This document shows, piece by piece, positions 44,972 to 64,000 of a stretch of DNA of 64,000 nucleotides. Location: assembly GCA_009746045.1 (NCBI GenBank), contig RPFO01001993.1:1-64000 (forward strand). Direction: 5' to 3'. Origin of the DNA: Mesostigma viride (Eukaryota; Streptophyta; Mesostigmatophyceae; Mesostigmatales; Mesostigmataceae). Within the stretch, counting starts at the first letter, position 1. Each line of letters starts with the position of its first letter. A program made the position numbers and the translations under genes. The notes under the pieces were generated by a model. It was not told the origin of the DNA, did no database searches, and was given only the letters and a program-made list of their open reading frames with translations.

Positions 44972-45390
44972 TGGAGTTGGAGTTGGAGTTGGAGTTGGAG
45001 TTGGAGTTGGAGTTGGAGTTGGAGTTGGAGTTGGAGTTGGAGTTGGAGTTGGAGTTGGAGTTGGAGTTGGAGTTGGAGTTGGAGTTGGAGTTGGAGTTGG
45101 AGTTGGAGTTGAAGTTGGAGTTGGAGTTGGAGTTGGAGTTGGAGTTGGAGTTGGAGTTGGAGTTGGAGTTGGAGTTGGAGTTGGAGTTGGAGTTGGAGTT
45201 GGAGTTGGAGTTGGAGTTGGAGTTGGAGTTGGAGTTGGAGTTGGAGTTGGAGTTGGAGTTGGAGTTGGAATTGGAGTTGGAGTTGGAGTTGGAGTTGGAT
45301 CGAGTTGGAGTTGGAGTTGGAGTTGGAGTTGGAGTTGGAGTTGGAGTTGGAGTTGGAGTTGGAGTTGGAGTTGGAGCTGGACTTGGAGTC
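44972..45390. repeat. GGAGTT hexanucleotide array
   Basis: About 68 units with a few point changes (45113 GAAGTT, 45268) and a break ATCGAGTT at 45299. It is followed by GTCGGTGAAAAAATGGCTCTGAGTTGG. Confidence 0.95.
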
Positions 45391-46177
45391 GGTGAAAAAA
45401 TGGCTCTGAGTTGGATTTGGACTTCGGAGTTGGAAAGAGGCATGGCGAAAGAGGTATACCTCCAGCTATTAATCGGTGATTTCAATGGCAGTGCATTAAA
45501 AAATTAATTAATTAAACTCGTGCTCCCGTTGGGGCGCCGGAGTCACGGAGCATCAGAGTGCTTTTAATCCCTGTATGTGCACAACAGGAAGAAAGGGCAT
45601 AAGCTAGGGTTTCCGTAGCCTAGATCGTGCAGGATCGAATGGCCGGCGCCTTGGAGCCACGTCAGCTTACTGAGGCATATAGTACGTTGACTACCTAGCT
45701 GACCATGAGCTGGCCAGTACTTGCAGCTGCACGCAGCAGAAAATTCATGCTGGCTTGTGAGCTGATCTCATAGCTGCTCACAGCTCGAAATTGCAGCCGT
45801 AATCGTGCATGTCAACAGAGACAACAACTTGGTCTGGTGCAGGCAGCAGCAGTTGCCGTCAATTGGGTATACCAAATCCAAAGGACTTAACTGCGCATAC
45901 AACAGGCAGCAGGCGCAGATCGATGTACACGGTTTGTAGAGCCATGAGCATCAGCCTTCACCGACAAGAGACCTTGCCGCCTTCCGCCAGCATGTCGCCC
46001 TTGGGAACACCATTGCATGCCAGTTACCCCGGTTACCCTGGCGGTTCTTCAGCAAAATAATCCCGAAACAGATGGCAAGTCTCCTGCCAGGGTCGCCACA
46101 ATCCATCTGGGGCTGCCCCGTGAAGTGGCCCACCGTGTGTAACATCAATTGGCATGGATGGTGTGGTGAGTTCACAC
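45391..46177. other. No gene recognised; repeat fragment at 45520-45570
   Basis: A TTAATTAATTAA block and a segment shared with 21375-21440 (inverse) lie at 45500-45570. The rest has no supported frame and includes the 3' side of the minus-strand G-patch gene. Confidence 0.4.
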
Positions 46178-49100
46178 TCAGAAGTCATACACCCCCATGT
46201 CCTGTGAGAGCACACTCCCCTTCATCCCAGAAGCTCGCCCCCTTTTCCGCCCCCTTGCAGAACCTGGCCCTGGCCCGCCCCTATGCCCGTGATTCTGCCA
46301 TTTGCCTGCTTGGCCGTGCTTCCGCACCACTGCCGCACGCAGCGCCGCCCTCGCGCCCGCGTGCTTGGCCAGCACGTGCGCTTTGAGCCCCTTCTTCGTG
46401 CCCAGCCGAGAGGAGCAGTGCGGACAGCGCAGCTGATCATCTGTCGCTGCAGCAGGATAGTGTGGCGTAGCATTGTCCCTATTACGTGTGCCAGAGTGCA
46501 AGGGTGGGCTGTCCCCAGCCGCGGCGCCGCCGGTGGATAGTTCCGATGCAATACCTGGTGGCATCCGACACGATTAATCAACAGGAACAATTGCACACAT
46601 GTCGCAAACACAGGTCCTACCCAATTATGACCAGCAAGTGAGTACCGGGCAAACAGGTATTGTTCCTGTCAAGTTGTCAGGTTGCGAAGTCGTCGAATCA
46701 GTTGTCAGGATGCTGCCAGCGGGATTATACTAATATAAGTATGAATTCAACCACAAAGCAACTAGAATATGCCCAGCACGACGCTCCACGCTCCACTCCT
46801 AGACAAAGTCGCAGACACCATGGCATTCGAAACTTTGAACGCGGGCAACTGAATAACTCCTAGGCAACTTCACAGCAATTAGGACCAAGGGCACCAGAAG
46901 CGCCAGCACATGCAAACTCTGATGAAGCACTCACTCACCGCCAGCATCATGCCACTTGGGCCTCTTCCGCGCCTTCTTCTTCTTCTTCGCCCCTTCCCCA
47001 GGTGCATCCGACATCACCGGACACGCATCGAACGCGTAAGCCTTCGCGCTGACATCCTCGTCGCCGTCCGCATGACGCGTACTTGCAACGATGGCACCGG
47101 TCGCCAGCAAGCGCTCGTAGGAGATATCTTCCAGTCGCAGTGTGGTGACAGGTGGCAGCACCGGGGGGATGCCAAGCCGCGCGTCACGCTCCTGCTGCTG
47201 GCGTTCCGCACGACGCAGCTCCTGCAGGGGACAGCACAAGACGCCCTCGTGGCAGCCCAGAGTTTTTGCTACGTCAATAGGCCGATCACATGGCGCACAG
47301 TACCATACCAGGAGTGTGCTATTTGCCCCATACACATGCATCCCTTTGGTAATGCTAACGTAGGCTCGCTGGGGTGGCCTGGTTGGGCCTGCTGGCCGCT
47401 CCGGCTACCAAATCAGTATGCATACTACTACCAATAACATGCGTATGCATGCTGATGCCAACCGGACGGATGTGTCAGGCATTCAAAACCTGACGACAGC
47501 ATTTATGCCATTTGAAACAGATCATGTCTATATCCCGGAGCACACTCTTCTGTCCATTCACACGGTCTATCAGTCCTAACGGGGGTTGTGGGTGAACCCT
47601 GGGTATGCCCCTGAAAAGCCTCAGGCTCCGGGAGAGGCCTTTATATTCTCCCAAACTGACGCCTCTAAATGCGTTTCAAGCCTGTCTGTGGGCTCTGGGC
47701 CATGGGGCAGGCTTACTGCATCCGCTAGGCTTTTGCTGTGTCGAAACTTTGTTGCACCCACAGTTGGGCCTGCACCATGCTGTGGAGAGAGTCCTCTGTG
47801 GCCTGCCCACTTTAGGCAGAGAGAGAAGCTAGGGCGCCCTCCCTCCTTCTCGTTGTGTGCAGGGTTTGAACGTTCCTTTATTGGCACCCACGTGACGCAG
47901 TCGCGTGCTTTTAATTAACCAATTAATTAATCCGCCCTACCAAAGTAAAGTCTAGGGCTCTAATGAATTAATTAATCAGACCTACCAAAGTAAAGTCTAG
48001 AGAGTAAGTGGCCCCCGACACACACACACACACACAATACCTAAGGCACATTTTGGTGACACACATCGCCAATAAGGTGACATCCACCATGTACCTGAAC
48101 AGTACATGCAAGCCAGAGCACTCTTGAGGTAAAGACAACGCAATCCTTTCCCTTGCCGCTCTGATGTCCCTGGCCACATCTCCACCGCATAAATAGTTCG
48201 CCCCATCCAGCTGTCTTGAACCCACCTTTTCTTTCTCTCGCGCCCTTTTGGCCTCGTGGCGCGCGCGCATGCGCTCCTGCAGCGCCCGTATGGCCGCCGC
48301 CTCGGGGCTCTCCTTGACCACCACCGCCGCACGAGAGCCTAAGCTATCGCCCACCACCGCCGATGGCACTACCGCTGCCGCCCGTGCTGCCACCCCCGTG
48401 CTTGTGATGAGTCCTTCTGCCTCACCGCGACCCCCCTCGCTGGCGTCCGCTGCACCATCCTCACCGGTCATGGCATCTGCCCCTGGTGCCGCTGTGAGGG
48501 CAGGCTCGGTGGGCGCCCTGTACCCGATGCCAGCATTGTCGATCTTCTTGACCACCGTGACCGGCTCCAGGCGACCCCCCTGGTGGCGGCCCAGCCCCGT
48601 GCGGGTGTCCTGCGGAGTCGCCAAGACACGGCAACGGCATGGACATGAAGTGACGGTACGACACGGCAATGGCATGCCCATGCAGTGAAGTGACGGGACC
48701 CATGCAGTGATGGGACGGCATGGCAATGGCGAAACATGGGCATGACATGACAAGGCACACTTGAAAGCCGTCGTATGTTACTGGTTTACTGCCAATGCTT
48801 TCACCCGTCAATTGGCCACGCCCACCCAAGATGAAGCACAGAAACAATAACCTTCACAATCATCCACCGTGCGCTACTCATCATACGCCAGTCGCCACAC
48901 TCATGCCATCAGCCACACTACTCATCATACGCCAGTCGCCACACTCATGCCATCAGCCGCGCTACTCATCATACGCCAGTCGCCATACTCATGCCATCAG
49001 CCACCCTACTCATCATACGCCAGTCGCCATACTCATGCCATCAGCCACACTACTCATCATACGCCAGTCGCCACACTCATGCCATCAGCCGCCCTGCTCA

Positions 49101-49648
49101 TCATACGCCAGTCGCCACACTCGTGCCATCAGCCATGGACCAATAGCAGTTCAAGCTTGGCTGTATCGCAGTCAGGATGAAACACGGCAGCGTGTCTTGC
49201 AAAGCTCCCTGCCCCTCCGTTTGCCCCTACCCCTGACCCTGCAAGTGGCTTTGTCCATAAAAAAGAAACAGTCCACCTGACGTACCCAGCCCATGGACTT
49301 AAGAAGGCCGTAGCCGACGGAGCAGTGCTCGTACCCGGCTGCCAGCTCATCGTATCCGCCGGGTTGACAGGCCCTATCGTTGGACTCTCCGTCCGTCGAT
49401 TCCCTGGCATCGGTATCCGCACCAGGGATAATCCCATGATATGCGATTGCGTTATTTGCCGTCGGCACGGACTCGGGCGGGCCAGCCTCAACATCTCCAG
49501 CCCTCGTGGCAGGGTCGGGCGTTATCCCGGGGTAATATTCAACCGGCTGCCTCAGGGGTGAGGACGGCGGCGTGATGGCAGTAGCTCGCCTGTATCGACG
49601 CAATTTTCTCTGTGAGCGAGGGAAAACGGGCTTGATGTCGGTGGACAT
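46178..49648 (-). CDS. G-patch domain protein with C2H2 zinc finger (4 exons, 468 aa)
   Basis: Minus-strand exons are 49648-49286, 48609-48226, 47221-46939 and 46554-46178; the introns are GT-AG and the frame closes on a stop at 46178-46180. The G-patch spans the first junction: VGYGLLKSMGW (residues 111-121) joins GLGRHQGGRLEPVTVVKKID and GIGY (to 151). After a variable linker come charged helices (ALQERMRARHEAKRAREKEK), a segment containing LRLEDISYERLLATG, a Lys-rich patch, and a C2H2 finger with C387, C390, H403 and H408. G-patch proteins bind and activate DEAH RNA helicases or act in the spliceosome, so a nuclear RNA-processing role is likely. The pairing with a late C2H2 finger does not let me name an orthologue. 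The weakest point is the final exon's tail, which could be spliced differently. Confidence 0.82.
47751..47945. repeat. Interspersed repeat fragment in G-patch intron 2
   Basis: Matches 37201-37345 in the same orientation (GGCGCCCTCCCTCC, CCTTTATTGGCACCCACGTG, GACGCAGTC) and ends in TTAATTAACCAATTAATTAAT. A second CCTACCAAAGTAAAGTCTAG copy follows at 47975-47998. Confidence 0.75.
48871..49132. repeat. 44-bp tandem repeat, six copies, in G-patch intron 1
   Basis: The unit is CTACTCATCATACGCCAGTC followed by GCCACACTCATGCCATCAGC and CACA. Copies differ by single bases only (for example CACAC/CATAC, CCACA/CCGCG). Confidence 0.93.
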
Positions 49649-51115
49649 GACTCGAGCTGTTAAGTACTATTCAAGGCTCTCGAGTATCCAATCCCTGGTA
49701 TATAATGAAGCCAAGACGGGACACCAATCCGTACGTCGGGTCAGCGGGGGGGCGCTTCATCGACATACGACACGAAGCGAGTCCGTCGCCGTCACGAAGT
49801 ACCACCGCGGTGATCTGGCGTATCACAATTGTGTCACAATCGCGTCTCCTTGTGGCAAGGACGAAGTGACCCCGTTGTCAAAGCAACGCCAATAGATGAT
49901 TCCGAGGGGAGGAAACATTTAGCGATGTGTCTTGCATGGAATAGGCCGTGCGCATTTTTCCCTCGAAGCATAAAAATATCAGCTAACACCATGAGATAAA
50001 GTTCATGGATGTTTGGATTCTCTTGCATCTAAGCTCCTTGCATTACTGCCACATCGGCGCTCCGTCGACATGGAAAAGGGTGTAAAAATTTCGTTATTTT
50101 TTTCCAGAAAATCACACAGAGACAGACTGCAGCCGATATTAAGAACCATAGTTGGCATTCTAGCTCAGGCTGCCCGCTCGCCCATGCGAGCGAGTTCTGC
50201 GTTCTCGTGTTTTGTGCAGAGACAGCGATGCCAGAATAATTGCTACAGTACCAATCTGAAGTTACCCTTATGGTAGCAACTTTGCCCTTGTTTTACCCTA
50301 GAGTACACCTAGTGTACCAGTACTGTACAGTACCTCGGACCTCCACTCTGCCTACAGTACACTACCGGTACGATGTACTGTATACTGTCAACTAAAATCG
50401 CGGCGCGGCGCGGCGCGGCGCGGCGCGGCGCGGCGCGGCGCGGCGCGGCGCGGCGTCCGGTGGAAAATGCAGACAAAAATGGAAATCTATTTCTGTGCCT
50501 CCAGGACGCAAGGAACGGCGATACCGTACAGCCGTCGACCAACGAGCAGTAGGAGAGCATGGACCCGCCACTCGCATTGACAAGGAAATGGCGGGCAGGG
50601 AGGTTGTGGTACTAAGGGAAGTTGTGACTGACTGATCGACTTGGGGAGTTGGGATCTATTGCATCTAGATCTCCAGTAGGCTCCAAGCCTTCAACTGCGG
50701 GAAAAGCCAAACCGGTGTACGGCGTCAGCAAGCCAGGGGATACTCGATTCTCAGGGAGACTCGTGAAGGTCATGCCTACAAGCGGACGTCAACTCATAAA
50801 AAAACTGGGCATGCACTCGCGCACTAGTGGCAAACTGGCACGGACTGCCTTTTTTCCAGCCCACTCCATTTCGCCCCATCGAAACCCGGGGTGGTTTTAT
50901 CAGTGATAGCGTGGATTCATGGCCCCATGCATGTTTAGAACTGGAACAGACAAGCTGCGAATTTTCGCAATATGATCAAGGAATACCACATTTTGGATCG
51001 GGCGAAGGTAGATCACAGTGCCAGGATATAGCCATTGACGTCTATCCTCAGCAGTTCGGTAATTGGCCGTGCCTCGCCACTAACTTGAGAGTTGTGGGTG
51101 GGAAAATCGTAAAGC
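49649..51115. other. Intergenic between G-patch and EF-hand genes; CGGCG array
   Basis: The two genes diverge across about 1.47 kb. It holds a short CGGCG pentamer array (50400-50455, about 11 units) and no supported gene. Promoters of both genes should lie here. Confidence 0.5.
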
Positions 51116-59232
<8,117 letters not shown>

Positions 59233-61377
59233 GCGAGTTCCTTTCTACGCGACAGGGCCGCGGAGGGTGCTGCAGGTGGCAGGGTTTGGTGAGGGTGGTT
59301 TACCGTATACGGCAGCACCGGTGAAGGTGGAGGCGGGCGCGGAGGGCGGTGGACAACGGTAGGGCTGGGGAGGGTATTCCTTTCACACGGCAGGGCCGGG
59401 GAGCAAGTGGCCTTGGTGACTAGGACTCTCGCGATTTCTTTCTTTCGCACCGGGCCTCGTGCGGGGAAGGTCTTTGGCGGACGCAGGGCCGGTGAAGGTG
59501 GCGGACGTGGTCGGGCGGGCGCGGATGGTGGTGAAAGAGGCGGCAGGGGCCGGTGAGGGTGATGGAGGCCTCAGGTCGGGAGCTGAGGGTGTGTTCCTTT
59601 GTTTTTTTGGCTGGCGGCAAGGGGGGCGAGGAGGTTGTCTTTTGGCGGCGACAGGGAAGGCGGCCAACGGTCTGTGCGCCAGAAGGGGGGGGTATGAGAG
59701 TCTGCCAAGCTTCTGGGTAAAGTCAGTCTACCGAGATGTGACAGCAATGCCACCAAGCAGCGGGGGCGGGGCGGAAGAGGCAGGAAGCGAGCTATGCGGA
59801 GAACGAGCCAAGGCTACATTGGGGGCGGAGCATGGGGTCTTTTCACCGTCAGCAAGGGCTGGGATTGGTGCCGGTTATCGCGGCGGCCGATTCATGGATG
59901 GGCCAGAACAAGGGAATCTCACTCCCTCCGTTATACCCTGCCTGCGATAAGGTGCCATCTATCTCGGGGAGATGAGGCGGGCCTCTTGCCGGCTCGTTGA
60001 GTTGGCGTGCTCACGACGAGCCTGATGCGCCCCTTGGTGGTGATGCATCCTTGGCGGTTATGCGCCCTTTGGTCCATGGGTCCATTGCTGGTCCTTTGGC
60101 CGTGGTCACGCGCTCCCATTGGGCATGTCCGAGCTAGTACGGATGGCTGAAGTCTCGTGGGCGCCGGCACAAATCGGGTCCTGTGAGGCCTTGGGTGTGG
60201 TCATGTACTTGGGGCCCGTGCGCCTGGGGGGCGTGTACGGATCGGGCAGCTGGTGCCGTGTGTTTTAAGTAGACTTGTGTAAGACAATTGCGACCGTGTA
60301 TGCTCGCCCTTTGCGGGCACTGTGCGGGCCCTCAGCTCGCCGGGTGGGCTCCCGGGACATCATGGCCGCCGTAACAAGCCCAGGCGGGGCGCGGGGGGAC
60401 GCTCGTGGGGGGGGCAGAGAGACACCTAGACCTAAGGTTGTCCACGGCAAGTGCTCCTGTGGATTGGCTGGATTCCTATATTTGATAGAGTATTGTCCGT
60501 GGGATGGGCGGCACTCTTATCGGACGTGTATCAACCAATATCTTCACCGGTGGATTGTATGTGCCGTGCTGAGCGGTTCCTGCTGAGCGGAACAAGTGGC
60601 TCAAGGCCTGCCTGCGAATGGGAGGCTGGGTCACCGATTGGCTAGTACGATCGGAGCCCTTGCTGGCACCCAAGTAGGCAAAAGGAGCACACGGGACGAT
60701 AACAGTAGGGACAATGGAGTGATCTGGCCTCGTAAAGTGAACAAACCCCGATGATGCGTTGCATGGGGTGTGGCCCTTGGGTGGACGGGTAGCCTCGTAT
60801 GGGGAGGGTTCTCCCTGAGTGTTCGGCAGCTTGACCATCGGCAGCAAGGCAGGCCCAGGTACTCCGACCATGGTCCTAGAAGCAGGGTTCCTAGCACCAG
60901 GCCTGTCACGTGGGTTGCTGGGTACTTTGCAGTCGAGGGTTGATGTGGAGGGTGCGATGTCAGGTCTCTGCTGGTTCGCCCGGTTGACACAGTACTGGTC
61001 GGTGTGAGCAAGATGTTGGCTTTGTACGGAATGCTTGGCAGCATGTCTCGTGGCACAACATGAGAGGCGGTTTGTATATATTCTTACTACTCATGAATGT
61101 ACAACAATGTACTTTAATAGGTCATCTTGACCTCTAGTCCCCCCTGGTTGCGACATGTCGTGGCTGGGCTCACTAGGGGCCTTTCAGTGGGCAAGGATGG
61201 TTGGAAGTTACTGGACACGGGTAGGCTGGCAGGCACTTCTGCAGGCCTCTCCCCAATTGTTAGACATGATGAAAATATGAGTGGCACGGGATATTGTTGG
61301 ATGGACCAAGGTACTAATTACTATGTTTTCACTTTGGGTTTTTTAACTGTTTTTTTTTCTTTACTAATGCGAAGTAT
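59233..61377. other. 2.1 kb with no confident gene
   Basis: The first 300 bp repeat CAGGGCCGGTGAG-like motifs (59216, about 59325, 59392, 59485, 59546), echoing the end of the last assigned exon. Beyond that only short, unmatched frames are seen. Confidence 0.45.
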
Positions 61378-61460
61378 TAAATTAAATTAAATTAAATTGT
61401 AACATAGCTCCATTGGGAGCACATGTAGCACATATCCCTGAGAAGGGGCATATGGCTTTC

Positions 61461-61966
61461 ACGTTTCGAGACTGAACAAGTCTCGAGTGGACACGTGTGT
61501 AGTACTCCTACACACACAGATCTCGAATGATTTATCTAGTACCAAATCCGACCCTGTGGGCAAGCCACCTCCCCCCAAGCAGAGGAGGCGTTTTGATGAG
61601 TAGTGTAGTTAGGATTTTCTAGATAGCTTAGAGTTAGGATAGTTCGATCACGCGGCTTCCTCCACCCCATCCATCATGGAATATGTGCTACATGACCTCC
61701 CCACGGAGGCATGTTATAATTTAATTGAATTTAATTTAAATCCGACAGGCGCTTGCATCACTCCCCGGAAAGGAGAACTTTTGCGGATGACTAGAGGTGT
61801 CAGTTGGCGATGCCTTAGGATCCGGAGACGTCCGTCCTATAGTCAGCAAACATTGGTGCGAGAGGTCCCCAGTTCGATTCCGGCCTGGATTCACTTGCAG
61901 ATCGCGTTTTCCGCGGACCGGCGCTGAACGCAAATGGTTTTCACCTTTGCGGCGTGCCAAATCAGA
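61461..61966 (+). mobile_element. SINE-like insertion, second copy, with target-site duplication
   Basis: ATATGGCTTT flanks the insert (61451-61460 and 61967-61976). It shares with 9137-9575 the GTCTCGAG/CACGTGTGTAGTACTCC 5' part, the B-box segment AGTTCGATTCC (about 61871) and the 3' end AATGGTTTTCACCTTTGCGG...ATCAGA. It is the same target site as the first copy. Confidence 0.75.
61553..61737 (+). mobile_element. 5'-truncated LINE insert nested in the SINE
   Basis: The 185-bp insert is flanked by 9-bp AAATCCGAC duplications (61544-61552 and 61738-61746). It ends GCTACATGACCTCCCCACGG AGGCATG then TTATAATTTAATTGAATTT, the same 3' end as the LINE copy at 26725-27088. Confidence 0.75.
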
Positions 61967-62084
61967 ATATGGCTTTTGATACATTCTGGGCTACTTCCTG
62001 CAAGGGTAGGGTGTAAACTACACCTGCTCTGGGAAGATGAGAGGTATGCCATGGTGCATGTCCATTAGACTGCCTGGCGCTCGA

Positions 62085-62881
62085 GGCTCGGGCGGTTGGT
62101 CTAGAAATCAGCCCCAAAACGGAGGCCCTGGCCCTCGGCATGGCAGGGCCCCCACCCACACTCCGACTCTTAAACGATGCCGAGGTCAACTACCCTCCTT
62201 CAGGCCGCTTCAAGCTGCTCGGCAGTTGGCTTCCCGACTGCGAGGACGACATGACGACACGGATCGGCATGGCGTGGGCGCACCTCCATGACCACCGCCG
62301 CTGGTGGAGCAACCCCGCCCTACCCCGGATCGTCAAGCGTGACCTCTGCAAGGTCGTCATTCTGACGATCCTGACCTACGGCGCCGAGACGTGGGCACTG
62401 ACGCAGGAGCTGGAGCAACGACTCGACGGCGCCGTCACCAACATGCTGCGCAAGGCCCTTAATTAACATCCCCTTTGGTTTGCACATTAGTAATGAGGAT
62501 TTGTACGCTGATTTGCCCTATGTTTCCCACATTATTAGGCACAGGCGCCTGGGCCTAGCCGGGCACCGGGCCTGCACAGATCAGGTAGATACCTCAGATA
62601 GACTAGCTGGCACCAAGCCCGCCCAGCCTGGGCGATATGTCCTAACCTGGCGTGCCCCCGGCCGCACGCGGCAGGGCCGCCATCCGTGGACATTTCGTGA
62701 TAGACTCGGCATGGACATGTGCTACGCTAGACGTGACGGGCTCATCCCCGGGCAGCCTCCTGGTTTGTCTGTAATATGGAGGCAGATGGTGCGCAAGGAT
62801 AGATGGCAAGTAGTAATCAAGGAGACCACCCCCAAGCCTGTGCATGGGGGCTCCGCGTGTGACCAAGTATGGCATTCATAG
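62085..62881 (+). pseudogene. Non-LTR reverse transcriptase C-terminal region, frameshifted
   Basis: One frame (about 62098-62466) reads LEISPKTEAL, then PPSGRFKLLGSWL, MTTRIGMAWAHLH, ILTYGAETWALT and NMLRKAL. This is the region after the catalytic box of LINE reverse transcriptases (G..I...KTE....; Y.LG; R...A; L.YG.E.W.L). At about 62461 a one-base shift at CTTAATTAACATC moves to a second frame (to 62881): HRRLGLAGHRA, LTWRAPGRTRQGRHPWTF and a final WQVVIKE, the usual C-terminal basic segment. The catalytic domain and endonuclease are absent; the copy is 5'-truncated and dead. Confidence 0.85.
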
Positions 62882-63149
62882 CGATTCGGGCCGCGGTGCC
62901 CACACCCCTGTAACTAGGACCTAGATAGCTTATACCATCCATTCCATCCCATGTTCCCCTCCCACTGAGGACTTAAATGCTCACGTGACGCAGTCACGTG
63001 TCTATTAATTAATTAATTAATGTCCATTAGATTCCTGGGCATTACTGAGTGTGCACCACATGAGACATTATCACAGTTGTATCACTTAATCAGATTGATC
63101 ACCAGTGCATGTACCCAGACTCTCTTCTCGACGAGCTGAAGAAACCACT

Positions 63150-63490
63150 ATAGGCGTGCATGGAGCTGCCAGGTGCGACACTGCAGGGCGCCTAGGCCAC
63201 ATCCACGGGACAAGGCTGGGTCCCCTCCAGTGGTCCTCACCTTCAGCGACATCACAGCCCGAGTTCAGTTCCTCTCTCGCCGCAAGAAGCTGGTGAACAC
63301 CTCATGGTCGCTTGATCGACGACGACCTGACGCCAGCCCAGCAGCAGCAACGCCGCGCATGCAGTGGCCCGACTACATCCGCCACAAGACCAACCCCGAG
63401 AAGCCCCAATTAAGTGTACTGGCGGGGCGGGGACCTTCATGCCAACAAGAAACTGTGGAAGCCCCCCCGGGCTCCCCCGGGATTAATTAA
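63150..63490 (+). pseudogene. ORF1-like retroelement C-terminal fragment
   Basis: LTFSDITARVQFLSRRKKL then frame changes to a QQQRR..PDYIR segment and a GGAD-like end, parallel to LLLIFKSPADKVSFLRRRKR and WPTYLQLRQ at 19992-20606. It ends where an opposite-strand element tail begins (about 63491). Confidence 0.7.
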
Positions 63491-63760
63491 TTAGGAACAT
63501 AACTCCATTGGGAGTAAATGTAGCACATATCCCAGAGAGGGGCATATGGCTTTTAATACATTCTAAGCTACTTCCTGCAAGGGTGGGAATGTAAACGACA
63601 CTTGCTCGAGGTGCACCAGGGCACCTGCACCCCCATGATCTATCAAGCTATACCCAGCGAAGGGGGAGCCTGTCATGGTGGGGGAAGATCAGCGTGGCTA
63701 TGCACAAGCTAGGCATGGCTTCTCATCAGAGAGTGGCTCTCTGTATAGGCAGGGCTGCAG
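63491..63760 (-). mobile_element. Retroelement 3' tail, uninterrupted copy
   Basis: Contains the hairpin ACTCCATTGGGAGT, GTAGCACATATCCC, GGGGCATATGGCTTTTAATA CATTCTAAGCTAC and GCACCAGGGCACCTGCACCC. It has no SINE insert, so it shows the empty target site. It probably continues rightward to near 63900. Confidence 0.8.
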
Positions 63761-63919
63761 CTAACTCTTAATGCAGCATCCATGGGGGGTCCAGTATAGG
63801 CAGGGCGTAGCTAAATTTGTAAATGCATCGATCATCCATGCATGGCCATTATGGGCGCACATGCGCTGGGGCCGCGTGGTAGGCTAAGCCTTACTAATCT
63901 ACACTACTGCTATCAAGGA

Positions 63920-63984
63920 GACAACCAGCGCAGGCCAGAAATCGGGAGAATCCGGACCATGGTAGCTCGAGCCTGCCGTTATCT
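63920..63984 (+). repeat. Terminal hairpin of the 565-bp repeat, fourth copy, cut by the window end
   Basis: GACAACCAGCGCAGGCCAG ... GAGCCTGCCGTTATC as in the other copies. The following ...TGTCCGCG diverges from TTTCCGCG. The rest lies outside the window. Confidence 0.8.
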
Positions 63985-64000
63985 TGTCCGCGTGCTATAT

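Larger units (their letters stand above)
61378..62035 (-). mobile_element. Retroelement 3' tail, minus strand, with nested insertions
   Basis: Read on the minus strand it runs CTTGCAGGAAGTAGCCCAGA ... GCCATATGCCCCTTCTCAGG ... GCTCCCAATGGAGC and ends in a TTTAATTTAATTTAATTT tail. It is the same 3' tail as at 19566-19760. It is split by the SINE-like insert 61461-61966, which is itself split by 61553-61737. Confidence 0.75.

Noticed and set aside
46931-47341. Upstream extension of G-patch exon 3 with a CAPC...CH..V.CC zinc-finger look
   Set aside because: The spliced frame enters exon 3 at 47221 after a clear CCCTGCAG acceptor; the Cys-rich part falls in the intron.
48785-49180. Ser/His/Pro-rich repeat proteins on the plus strand
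   Set aside because: They are translations of a 44-bp tandem repeat inside the G-patch gene's first intron.
61860-61900. A tRNA gene, from the AGTTCGATTCC box
   Set aside because: No complete cloverleaf could be drawn; the acceptor and T stems do not pair well, and the segment is part of a repeated SINE-like insert.

Overview
This window is nuclear DNA from a eukaryote, most likely a repeat-rich unicellular alga or related protist. Genes are split by GT-AG introns, coding exons are GC-rich, and simple-sequence arrays and decayed retroelements fill much of the rest. There are no operons, Shine-Dalgarno sites or CRISPR arrays. I cannot name the species. One gene is closest in character to plant-type mitochondrial uncoupling proteins. 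Another has the WW-MyTH4-RhoGAP layout of animal ARHGAP39/Vilse proteins.

Five spliced genes could be rebuilt by hand, and the reading frame is kept across the assigned junctions in each. (1) 3669-7699 (+): a 786-residue Ala-rich coiled-coil protein with a possible organelle-targeting N-terminus. (2) 28018-32112 (-): a mitochondrial carrier of the UCP group, complete except for its last few residues. (3) 32685-43820 (+): 12 exons encoding 866 residues with four WW domains, a MyTH4 domain and a C-terminal RhoGAP domain; it starts head-to-head with the UCP gene across 572 bp. (4) 46178-49648 (-): a 468-residue G-patch protein with one C2H2 zinc finger. (5) 51116-59232 (+): a 562-residue protein with a degenerate EF-hand pair and a long coiled coil. 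A further long ORF at 16062-17777 looks coding but is unrecognised.

Layout: 1-1200 is a chain of tetranucleotide arrays. 1200-3668 holds little beyond a MITE-like element. 3669-7699 is gene 1. 8.7-10.6 kb is nested retroelement debris. 11.3-13.5 kb is hexanucleotide arrays. 14.5-15.2 kb is a very large, nearly perfect palindrome next to a broken transposase-like ORF and the unknown 571-codon ORF. 18.4-19.2 kb is a roughly 172-bp satellite. 19.2-21.3 kb is a retroelement with an ORF1-like gene. 21.7-25.6 kb shows no gene. 25.6-27.7 kb is more retroelement debris, including an inverted pair of LINE C-termini. 28-43.8 kb is the UCP/RhoGAP gene pair. 44.3-45.4 kb is two hexanucleotide arrays. 46-49.7 kb is the G-patch gene. 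51-59.2 kb is the EF-hand coiled-coil gene. 59.2-64 kb is non-genic sequence plus retroelement remains (a reverse transcriptase C-terminus, an ORF1 fragment and a SINE-like insert).

The most unusual pattern is in the introns. At about a dozen exon boundaries, in three of the five genes, the last bases of an exon with its 5' splice site (or the acceptor with the first bases of an exon) are repeated one to several times as diverging copies inside the intron. These introns appear to have grown by tandem duplication across splice junctions, leaving arrays of decoy splice sites.
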